Source: Tubiluchus corallicola
Taxonomy: Eukaryota; Priapulida; Priapulimorpha; Priapulimorphida; Tubiluchidae
Assembly (NCBI GenBank): GCA_030141605.1
Contig: JAQGDQ010000174.1
Span: 248,001 to 312,000 of the forward strand
Length of the DNA: 64,000 nt
Direction: 5' to 3'
The position numbers and the translations under genes are program-made. The notes under the pieces are model-generated. The model did not search any database. It saw only the letters and a list, made by a program, of their open reading frames with translations, and had not been told where the DNA came from. This document shows positions 36,326 through 48,700 of the stretch, piece by piece; within the stretch, counting starts at the first letter, position 1, and every line of letters starts with the position of its first letter.

Positions 36326-38974
36326 TATTTATAATCGAAAAACAAATTTGTTTGATTTTGATACGCGTCTTAGAATCAGAGTTAATAATATATAATACAG
36401 TTGTAGCGCCATAAGTATGTACGAGAAATTACAATTGCTGTAACGTCATGCAGTACACCCGATGGTGGTCGAAATTTGCAAAATTCAAATCAAACAAAAA
36501 CAGAAGTTTGATGCTAATAAAATATAAAATGAGGACCGCGCGAAATCTATGGCATAACGCTATTCTGGTTTATTAGTAATATATAGGTGCATTAGTGACT
36601 ATGAGGATTGTAAGCTTATTGCAGACTATTTATTGCTCAAGGAAAACAGCTTATTTTTAAAACATATTTATTTATTCAAGAAAAATTAACAAGTTCGATT
36701 CATTTTTAAAGCAAACTCGCAATTATTTTATAAACCAACTTTTAAACGTAACTTTCCACAAATATAGTGTCAACAACTGTATAAACGCAAGCACTGACAA
36801 AATAATAAATCAAATAAAATTACGTATAGATAAATATTATGTATTTACAAAATAGAATTCGGAAAATTAACCCTTCTACATGCCTTTCTCATTTCTGCAA
36901 ATAAACAACATGAAAGCTCCAAGAAAATTTCATTTATAATTTTTCAATCTTGTCATTTTTGAGATTAATATTCGATCAGTAATAAAAATCCAACCATCAT
37001 TATTAAGCCAACAAAATGACTCGGCACAGAAGTTTTAAACAAAATTATTTACAAAGGAATAAGCGGTTGTTGATCTAAAGATAAAAAGTTTGTTTGAGTT
37101 ATAAAGGAGTTAACAACAACAATGTCAAATTGAAATCTTTCGTTTTGCATTACTCGCTAAAAACAGGTATTTTCCTGTATATCAGTCAAACGCAAAAATG
37201 TCCATCAGAATTTTAAATAATTTCTTTAAAAAATTCTCAAGATCGCAAGTTAAACCAGAACTTAAACCAAAAAGCCTTCTGCGAACAAAAGCCCAAAATA
37301 TTACATTTTTACTAGCTAATTAGTATTGCCAATGTGGCAAATATCACCAGCAGAAATAGTTAATTTTTACAACTGTGTGTGAAAACTAACAATGTTGTTG
37401 GCCTGCATAGCAGGTACAGGTCTAGATCAAGCAACCTCGTTCACCTTTCATTTTAGACAATATGACCAATTTTTACGATTGGCCTATATTATGCGACTGG
37501 GGCAGAGTAACCACTAAAGTCATGCATATATTATAATTGTGTCTGGCAAAAGTAATAGTTTAAATAACGCTCAAGTTTCAACAGTCTATATCTGCAGCAG
37601 TTCAGTAGAAAGAGCAGGACTGTATTTACAAAATGAGTTGACGTCTAATGAACAAAGGTAGTAAATTAAAAAGACATATTGAGTACAGACAGCAGTTTTC
37701 GTTTTGTGAAATGATCATAATAGCGATCAGTTTTTAGCCTTTTCGTTTGGAGTTGAAAATATTAATCAATTTAGCAAAAAACGGCTGTTACTGTTTTTAT
37801 AGACTTCCGCTACTTTTTATCTAGAGTTTATAGAAAAATTATATTACTTCTTAGTACTCAAATATATAATGATAAATAATAATTAAGTAATTATCATTCA
37901 GGCCATGAAAAACTAGCAGCAGGAGAAGCAAACAAAGACCATATAAAAACACCTGTTTACATTAATAATCCTGCCTGAGTACCTCATCACATGCAAGACT
38001 TAGACATTCTAATAGTTTTAAACAGATCTTAAATCTTTACTGTAACAACTTGTTTTAGTTTTCAAATCTCAAAAACCTTATTTCTAATAAACAAATTATT
38101 GTTGAAAGCTAAACACAGCTAAGCAGTTATAACTGAAAGTTAACTGTTATAAACGGATGAAGTTGGACTTGTAATTTAAGATTTGTATTTCAAAATTAAC
38201 AAGCTTATATAGTAAAATAAAATAGTATAACGCTAAACTAATTATTACATGATCAAGTACATCATCATGTTTACTGAAGTCTAATTACATAATTTTAAAG
38301 TTAAGAACTTGTAAATAAATTATATTTTTGATGCCAAATGGCTAATGCACTAACCATTCAAAGTAAACACCTTCTCAGTAAACCTTAATAAGTGTCATAA
38401 TTAGATTACATGCTATTTTTGCATTTTGTTTTACCAACTCTCTCAGCACCACACATAACTTTGTGCTTTTCTTTGATAAAAATAAGTAGGCCAACATTAT
38501 GAAACCTACTACGCCTATTTTCTTTTCTTGGCTCTATTTTTCTTGTGGGTAAACAGGCCAGAAAAGTAAGAATCATTTTCGTCATCGTCACTGACATAAT
38601 TTATGTCATTACACAGATTTTTTCCATTTTAGAACAGTTTTATTTCTAGCAAAGGATTAAAAAGTTGCCAGAAAAATCAATTCATCACCGAGATTGACAA
38701 ACTCCGTGCTTACTGCCTGGACTAGCGCTATTATAGATCTACATGACATGGCGCAAGAATTATTTTAATGGACCACTACTTTGTGGTCACAGCATTAAGG
38801 GTAAATGCAAATGAAAATAATGTTTATAACAGCCAATCACTGACACTTCAACAAGAGTTTTATATCATTGTAATTAGTAACCCTATACGATATGAGTGAC
38901 GCCTGTCAAATAGGGTACCAAAGCAAAGGGCAGCGTAAGGAGACTCACTTTTTCATGCAATACGCAGGTTATAT
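36326..38974. other. intergenic region between convergent ODAD3 and CACNB
   Basis: About 2.6 kb of AT-rich DNA with no supported exon. A plus-strand AATAAA at 36516-36521 is a candidate ODAD3 polyadenylation signal, about 190 nt after its stop. Confidence 0.4.
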
Positions 38975-38980
38975 TTTATT
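38975..38980 (-). terminator. polyadenylation signal of CACNB
   Basis: AATAAA on the minus strand about 53 nt beyond the CACNB stop codon. Confidence 0.6.
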
Positions 38981-39032
38981 ATGCAGAAAATAAAGGAAAC
39001 ACTAAAACAATAGATCACAAAACACGGTAACA

Positions 39033-42000
39033 TCAAGGAGCACCACCTGACCGCCCATATCTACTGGACCTGCGCAGTTTTGAACCGTAAGAAGATAAAT
39101 TTTCGGGTTCGTGGAGTCCACCTCGTCTTTCCCGAGGAGTATATCGTTCTTGATCCTCGTATGGATCATCATAATCGTAATCACGTTCATGTTGTCGTTG
39201 ATAATAAGCAGGCGGTGGTGGTGTACGATTTCGCATGTCCCTAGGATAACCGTCAGGTTCGAGAAGTCTGTCACGATTTTGTTCACGTGGATCATCCACA
39301 TAGCGATACCTGAGATCTGACCCACGTCGATCTGGCATTTGTATATGTCGCTCATCCACGTTAGGATCTAGCCGATCCACGTACGGCATGTCTGGAGAAT
39401 GTGGACGATCACGACGGTCCCGTCCGCTTCCACGTTCTGGTCCGCGTTCCGGAACTCGTCGGTTTTCACGCTCCTCTTCTGTCGCTGCATCCCGATTTTC
39501 TCTGTTTTTGCGGCGGAAGGAAGGAAAGCGCCGAGCAAGGGGTGCTGTTAGAGTGTGTCCCAAACCCGGCGGTGATTGGCGGCGTTTCTCTGAGACTCGC
39601 TTTGGTGGAGGCGACTGCTTTTGTGGCAAAGGCGGATGTGTAGCGACCCAGTATGCATCCAGGTATTCCGCAAGGTGAGCACAAGCTTCCTCTAATTGGT
39701 TCTCATCCAGTATCACATCAAATAATTCCTACACGATAAACACGAATTACTACCAAACATGTTAAAAACGTTGTATTAAAATGCGCTTGGTCCGTAAACT
39801 GGCTGTGGGCATATCTTAAGGTATTAGAGGCAGAGATATACACTTAGTCATAGCTTGTGATACAGTAGTAGATTTTCCAGAATAATAAGTTAATGTTACA
39901 ACAAAATTCCATTTAGTAGTGACAGAGGTCAAGTGTGCACGCAGAAATGTATGTTAGGCCTGTCTTTGGAAATTGTTCCCATTCACTTCTAGACAAATAT
40001 ATTGGGCTGATTCCCATAGGATAAGTTCTATACCCATGTACCTACAGGTGTGCTTATTTATCCGACTTTTGCCAAGATAATTCACCCATGTACAATTTCA
40101 AATTTATGAATAGCCTACAAGCCCAGCAAGCATATACAGGTGCTGAGGGTTTAACATAATGGCAACATTACTACCCGCCCATCTCAGTTTCATTGGCCTT
40201 CATAAAGACCGGACGGGTATTGTGACGCCAACTCATTTCAGTAGAGATGCATTATAACGTTAAATAAGAATACAATTCAATATTATCGTGAATCACCTTT
40301 AAAAATTGTAGTTGTATTGGAAATTGCTAATCATTTAATGCAAATGTAAGCTGGCATGGAGTCTTGAACACCCAACATAAAGATTTTCTATTTCTTCTGT
40401 TTCACGTGTTTTATGTGTGAACCGTGGGAATTCCCATTTTTCTGTGGATTCCTATCTCCTGCCCATAACAACCCATCAGCTTTCCATTCGTGGTTTTCTA
40501 AGGCAGTCAGCAGGCGATTCTCACCTCTGGGCAGCCCATATAGTTGCCTGCCTTGACTAAGACTTTCCAATATCAATTCGAAGGTTATAAAAACTGATTT
40601 CATACGTTTTTTTTCACCCACCTGAGGCACCTGCGAAAGCTTCTCTGCTGCAACTATCTGCATGTTCAAGTGGCGAGTCTGAGATTTACCTCTTGATTTG
40701 ATCAAACGAGTAAGCACCTGCATTTAAATAGTCATTTTTATTAAACTAGCCCGGAATTGACAGCACGGAGTTGCTAACTTATTGAGTTTTTTGCCCAGCT
40801 GCATGGAGATGTTATTAAGAACACCATTTATGAGGAACCTAAGAATACGCAGTAACTCTATTGTGACGTCACAATATTAAGAATTGATAAAATTGATCAC
40901 TAACAAGAACAACGCGGCGAAGCAAACCTTTTTACTGAGTAACTTCGCAAGCTAGTGACTCAAAAAGTTGCATTGAAGTAGGTAATCACTGTAATATTAC
41001 TCTAGCGTAATACGATACGCTTCACAAGCAGTGGTCTACCTTGATACGTTTTCGTAATTTTTTGACAAAGGAAAATAGCTACAGAAGAAAAAAGCATACA
41101 ATGTCGTTATGTGACCACCACTCATGTAAAAGATTTAGCAATGTTTAGGAAAACATGCATTTTGATGCGCGAAATCTTGTAGTATTGCTTTCTTTTATAT
41201 CAAGATTCAAATAAAGACCGTTGGAACTTGAAACAACAATTGATTACTCAATGACTGCTTTAATTAAGCAAATGCATATTGTATCTAACAAGGTACCACA
41301 TGTTAGACTCAAAAAGCTGAACACGCATATAGCATACCTTTTGTGAAGCAACCTTTAAATATACAATAATAGGGGCAAGAGACGTTTTGGCAAGCTGAGA
41401 AGGGTGGTTGACAGTGTCGCAGTCCAATACTACAAGTTGCAATGATCGAGCCAGCTCGAAAATCCTTTCTATTTCCGACTGCACTTCCGCTAGAGAAAAA
41501 ATGTACAGGATTTTCATTTGTATTTGGAAACTGAATGCCCTGCATTCCATGCGTTTGTAAATTTGTGAAAATGCAATTCGTAAAAAAACGTCTAAGCATT
41601 TATAGTGTTTATGGTTACAGGAACACAGGAATGTCATCAATATCATCATCATCATCATCATCATTATCATCATCATCATCATCATCATCGTCGTCGTCGT
41701 CGATGTCGTCGTCGTCGATGTCGTCATCATCATCTTTATCACATCATCAGTATCACCATCATCACAACATTCAGTGAATGTAAAGTACTTGGTGTCAGTG
41801 TTCACTTCAATAACAATTACGACTCCAACAACAACAATGCAAACTACAGAAATTTTAACAACAACCACAGCAGTAGTAGCAGCTATTGAAAAGACGAGCA
41901 CAAGAATATTCACTTTAATTATTTTATTACCTCAGCTAATGGTTACGTGTATGCAAATGAATATCGTTCTCACTTAATCTCACGATTAAAACGTTATATA

Positions 42001-45000
42001 AGACTATTAAAACTTCTATGTAGAAATATTAGTAGTGCAAACTGCGTTGCAGGTAAACGGGTTGTAAACGAGTAACGTAATTGAGAAAACTCACCTATTG
42101 TTGACGATCTGCTATTAGATCGGTCGATTATAGCACGTTTGGTTGGATTATTTAAAAGCGAACGTTTTGCAAGGGAAATGTCAGCAGTGACTCTTGTAAT
42201 TGTTATTCTGAAAAAAACAAACGAATATAATTTTGCATCAGCTTTATCCTTGATTGCATTTTTATATTTTTATTATTTATTTTAAATTTATTTCATACAT
42301 TTAAAAGTACACGGCATGAAATAACAAAACACTCAGGTATACTATAAAATTTCGACAGAAACTAATAAAATTTTTACGTATACGTATATATATGCATATG
42401 CACCAAGACACAAAACATAAAAACATAAGACAGATCACTAAAACATACAATATACAGAGGCATAAAACTCAATAGAAGTCACATTTAAATTGGTAAAATA
42501 TGTTGATTTCATAATGCAAAACATAGTTTGTACCAATTCGTCCACATAATTGTATTGTGATATGCAGAGCAAACATACAATTCATCAATTATATTATTAG
42601 GTATTTCTGCCAGTCCATATATAATGGACCCTGTTATCTTTCGTGCAATAATACCATAGTTACAAATATTAAAATTTACAAATTTTCACTTATGCTGCAT
42701 CTTCCTAGAATGTTAAAGAGCTTACGAAATGCATTGTTGTGACCTTTAAAAAGCCACCTTCAAACAGTGAAGTTATATTGGAAAAGTTGCACCACAGGCA
42801 CTTGCGTAAAATTGACACGCATAAGATAAGATAAGACAAAACATTTATTTCACGTCAATTTTAAAAACATATAACTACAAGCGCAAGAGCTTATGTCACT
42901 AACGAGTCACTACGCATACAATTTGACCATCATTATTTCGTATTTACATAACATTTAGGTAACTTAACTAATAAAGTATTTGCCCTTACATAAAGACCTT
43001 TTGACTGCACTTTCATAGCCTAGTCATTACTAGTGAATTCATAACTTAAATAATCATAAGAATTACAATATTTAAGAGGGGAATCATTAAGCCAAAATAT
43101 GGGCCAAATCCTGGGTTTGCAAAACTTACCATTTTGCAAAATGCAGCAGAGCGAATTTTCACGTTGGCGTAATGCTATTGTAGTTGGTAACATATATACG
43201 AAAGTTTGTCGCCACATTATCCGTCACAAAAATAAACGCGAATCGTAACAAGACACTTACTTTCCTTCAAATTTATGTTTCAGGAAATCAAATAGAGCTT
43301 TCTGCATCATATCCGTTACTTCGTATCCCTTTAACGACGGTCCAATCAGAATAACTGGACGCATGGAAGGCACTACGTCATATGGATTTATCGTTTCCAC
43401 CTGCAGAGAAAACACTCGTTTTTACTGCAAAGTGACACTACTTACCTCTAAGGATTTTTTAAAATTTACAACGTAAATCTTGTTGATCAAAAGATTAAAT
43501 GGCATAGTGAAATAACGCACAACGCATAATGTATAATCAAGTAAATTCTATCAAATAAATGCTCTGCACGGTTGACAAACTACAGAAAACGTGCAATTGT
43601 AAAATTTAATTTAATTAACTTAGAATACGTGTGACAATGTACCATGTTAACACGAGTATCTCAAACAACGTAAGCCTTGCCCTTTACCTTCAGTACATCA
43701 CACAGCTAGAACATTAATTATACGGGGAAAACTTATTTATAAATTAATACAGTTTTTTGCGACACAATGTAGCAAACAAAACGAAGATTTTGTTTGGCGG
43801 TTGAATTATCCATGATTAAGCAAAACATGTTCAGTTAAGAATAAAAATAAACCTTTTTAAAGAATCCCTTCTTCTCTTTCGATGGAGTAATGCCCCCTCT
43901 TGAGGACTTTCCAAAGCTGTCGCTATCGTCTTCTAGACCATTTTGTTCTAAAAAAAGATTAACTCTGTATCTTAAAGGACAAGAAAAGGGGTACTTGAGG
44001 TGGTACCTGAGGGGTACCTTTAGAAAAAGTAACTTTATAGTAATTTTATGCGTATATCGTACTCGCGTTAAAAGGAATTTTTATTTGTTTTCATTTTTAA
44101 TCTCTGGCAACACTGTTCCGAAGTGGCCATTACATGACGTCACTTACGCAAACGTAAATCAGGAAAAGAAGAGGCAATGTTAAATTATATCCCTAAAAAT
44201 TTTTCATGCAAATCTATATTACTTAGCATTTCGCTGCCCTGCTGGAAAGACTTATGTAACTAGAAATAATAATTTAATATGTTGGTGCCAAGTGATAAAA
44301 TGTCGCTGGCTCTCCCACCTGGGTGCTCCCACTCACTAACCAAAACGTATTTTTAATCTCACTGACAACATACAGTAATTTAAAATTTGACTCAGTTAGT
44401 AACATGTGCGCTGCGAATGCTCTGATTATTTTTTTCAAACTTCACACAATGTTACCTAAACATGTTTACATGTTTTATACAGCGTTACTGCTTACGCAAG
44501 CTCTGTGTGCAAGAAGGTAGTATGTAAGTGGTATAAAATTTCAAGACGAATATTTTAAGCTTCATGTAAGTGGCGGGTTTTCTTGTGCTTTAACAAAAAA
44601 TAGGCAGCACATTACAAAGTGAAGCTTGTTTGTGTGTTCTCAGAGTTCTTACAGAGATGTGCAATTCGGGGCATATAGTGACGTAATAACAGGTAACAAT
44701 TTTTTTCTGAATGTGTTATGGCAACTCGACCATACTGCGTATGCATTGCATGCCTAGGCACCAAGCTACCTACTAACTACAAGCCTGCCATCCATAATGC
44801 CCGTATAATTTTCTGTTTAAGTACGTTTATATTGAGCCAAGTTTGTACTTTAGTTATAACACGACTAAGTAGACTGCACTAAAGAACGTTTCACACATAT
44901 TCAGACACACCTATTTGGAATTTACTAGCACGTTAAAATCATCAAGTATAAGAAAATGATCCATAGAAACGGCTGCCAATGTGACAGCAATGCCCAAGTT

Positions 45001-45686
45001 ACTGCAGAAACACCAGCAGCTAAATAACGTGGTTGACAAAACATTCCAAGCAAGATATATATTTTGAAAAATATGCATTTCAAGTAAAACCCAATACAAT
45101 TAATACGCCTTTTTAATAGTCTCTTTCGTTCTTTCAGAATTAAGAACCTGAGAAATTTCACTCTGTCAAATGCCTGACTTGCATTTTAATTAACAGCAAA
45201 AAGTATTTGGTTCAAATGGTATAACTTACAGTGCTTTATAAGTAAGCGTACAAAGCAGTTGACTTATTCTGCTTAAATCCAAACTGAAGTTCTATGGGTT
45301 AAAGTAGACCAGGATATTTTATTAAATTAATCCAGGTCTATGGTTTATGCATTGATGATACTAATGCAGTACCCCTTATAGTTTGCGCTACTATCTGACA
45401 AGTTACTATTTGTATCTTTGGTGATATTATCACTGCTCAAACGTTTTACTGGGGCCTTGTTTTATTATTATTATTCTAAAACACTGTTTAATCGTCCTAA
45501 TACTTCATTTGATATGTTACGTTTTTACGTTTTACGTTTTTTTCATTTCTTTTTTTATTATTCCTTTCTCTTCTTCTGTGTTTGGTTCCCTCCGCTTTTT
45601 GCTTCCTCTCTTTCTCATTTTCTCTTACACATCTTTTTTTCTTCTGTTTCTTAACAGATATAAATAATGTGTATATAACACGTACA

Positions 45687-45760
<74 letters not shown>

Positions 45761-48700
45761 TAAAAACTTACCTGGAGTGGGAGGCGTTGAACTTCGAGAG
45801 GTGTTGGGTTTCGAAGGGGACAGAATGTCATTAGTAAGAGAACCAAGATTCGAGGCTGATGTTGGCTTCCTATAATACAATAGAAATTACTGAATTTTAA
45901 ACCACAATATGGAAACATATCTTGGCAATACATACGTTGTGCAGTTTTTTGTATGGCAACAGGACAAATATTTGCGTAAACGATAACAAATGACGCCATT
46001 ACTATTTGACGTAGGCTTATCATTTCATAAATAAAAACATAATTTATAAGCAAGGAGGCTGGGTGCTCTTTATGATCAGCGCAAGTCTAGACAGTAAATG
46101 GAATGGTGACCATCTGGAGAAGTATTACAGAGCGCTTTCATACGCCATGCTGTCCCAACTGTTTAACGCATTGAAAAAGGGCGAACATAGTGACTCATAT
46201 ATGTGACTAAGGCACTTCATTATCTCATCTTAGATAATTATCATTAATAATTTTACATCGGGCTTGACAACTATTACATTAAGTAGATTAGTGGTTACTG
46301 CTGAATTCCGACTTTCAAAGAAGTAAACAGTACAAAAAAGAAAAATTATTCCCTAGATTCGCTTTGTAGTTCGGTACATTTTTAGGCTTGCATGTTATTT
46401 AGAGACTTGAGGTGTATTAGTGTCTTTCATATTAGTGTCTGTAATGAAAGTACGCATGAACGTACGTCGTGTATAAACTCTTTCCTTTGTTTGGTTGAGC
46501 CTGCATCCGAAGGTTCTCCAGTTTGGCTGGACTGGGTATGAAACCGACATCGCATCCTTCCTTCACTAATCTGCCTATCCACCACTCATTATTGTACTTC
46601 TACAAACAGAAAATAACAAAAATGAAACGTATGTTATGTACTGAAAACAAGTTTTGTGTTAGAAACACAACTTTAAAGTTTATTTGGTTTTTATGTAAAA
46701 ACTGTTAAAGCATTAGCATAATAATAGCAAATGAAGCCACACTAAACTGCTGGGTTGATCACAATGCAAAGTTTTTACCGAAATAATGCATGAAATTAAC
46801 ATTCTCTATTGAAGCAATACGTTCATTAAAATGAAAAGAAATCTAGCATAATGTACTGACGCGATATGTATGCTTAATATATTGAAAAAACAAAATTAAA
46901 AAAGGAAGAAACAAGCAAAAAAGAAAAAAAGAAAAGAGAAAAAAGAAGAAAATAAGAAACAGAAGAAAAAAAGATGTGTAAGAGAAAATGAGAAAGAGAG
47001 GAAGCAAAAAGCGAAGGGAACCAAACACAGAAGAAGAGAAAGGAATAATAAAAAAAGAAATGAAAAAACGTAAAAATAACGAATAATTGACAAGAATAAC
47101 ACGTGCACAGGGCCTATTTCAGCCTAAGAGAGGCCCGGGGAAGTGGGGCGTGTGAGGCCCCCTATGGGGAGGGGGGCGAAGCACCAGAAAATTTTTGAAC
47201 TGCTAGAACGCCGGAGAAGCATTTTCGAAAAATATGCGTGCGAAAATGACCAAATGAAATACTTCAACAGGTGACCAAATCTTATTTGCTTCAGAAATTC
47301 TCATAATGCCTGTATTACGTCTCTAATTATTAACCTAATTATAACTGCATCGGGGAGGCTGGGCCTCTACGTTATAATTACGCAATCTTGCATCAACTTG
47401 ATCCGGCGTAATTAAACGCCTGTTTAACGCCGCTGAAACATAAAAGCTGTTTACGATGCTGATGTTCAGCGTTTGCTTTTTAACGACATCATTTAATTCT
47501 TACCTCCTTTATGTGCAAGAAGTCTTTTACGGAGAAAGATACAGCATATCCGTGCACCGGGGAGTCGTCATCGAGAGTTCCATCAAAACTAACGTTTGTT
47601 CGAACTGCAAACGCCACGGGCTTGTACTAAATGAAGAGAAAAGAGATTCAGACGATCATAAATGATACATCTTTTGCTTGCGGCGTCTCATGTGCATTGG
47701 ATTTTAAATGACTTTTGGGACTGCGAAAGATCTCGCATAAATGAAATATATATTAACTAAATACTAAATGTCAGTGTAGGGGATTCGTGGTGAAAAACAT
47801 GTTTAAGCAAAAAATATCATTTTTATAAAACAACTTTTCGAAGTGAGAATTTAATTGAGAGGTCAACCAATGATGACGTTGAAGATTTCAACACGTTGTA
47901 ACGAATAGCTCGGCAATATAAGGAGATTCTTGTTACTTAAGAAATAAAAATATAGTACACGATATGGCGCTAATGGATAGCAGCAGTAAGCCATAGCAAA
48001 GAAATCAAACCGTCTAAAAATTCTCAAACAGCAACGTTCAACTAATATGGTTTTAATATATTCGCGAAATCTATCTTCATAATCCGCTTACACGGCACTA
48101 GGGATACTGTGCAGTGATGATAGCTGCCATGACTGTGATGGCCTAGTTTCATTGAAAGGGAATGTCTAACTTGCAGAGGCATTGGAAATGTTTTGAACTA
48201 GAGCAAAAAATCGAAAACGGGCCGCCACATTATGTACATCTGTTTTTTGTTCTACAATTGTTCTTCCGTTGCATTTTGGTATATAATTCTTTAAATAAAA
48301 ATTTGTGAGAAAGTGAGTTGAATTACATCAATTGACCCGAAGTCAAATTACAAGTTTACACGAAGAACTCACTATAAGTTTACGAAAGGCAAGTGTTTAA
48401 TTATAGTTTAATTTTTTAGAAAGGTAATCAGAAGTAACGTCATGTTAATAAAGCTGAAGAGTTTCATATAACACGCCATGGTGATGAATCGTGGCAAAGA
48501 TGCAAGTATCTCGGTAGTCTGCTGGCAACAGAGGACGACATATTAAGACGGAAGATAATGGCATTATCAGCTTACTCAAAACTTACAAACGTTTTGAGAA
48601 TAGAAAGATATCTTTGGAAACGAAAATTAGAGTATTCTCAGCCTTAGTTGAAACTGTATTTCTGCATAACTCTGAGCTCTGGACATTAAAAGCAAATCAT

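Noticed and set aside
41605-41913. Ser-, His- and Met-rich frames around 41.6-41.9 kb
   Set aside because: Products of the ATC/TCG tract adjoining a CACNB exon. Only the minus-strand part at 41489-41338 is coding.
45582-45880. Open frames through the CA repeat on both strands
   Set aside because: They arise from the microsatellite. The true exon on the minus strand ends at the donor at 45771.
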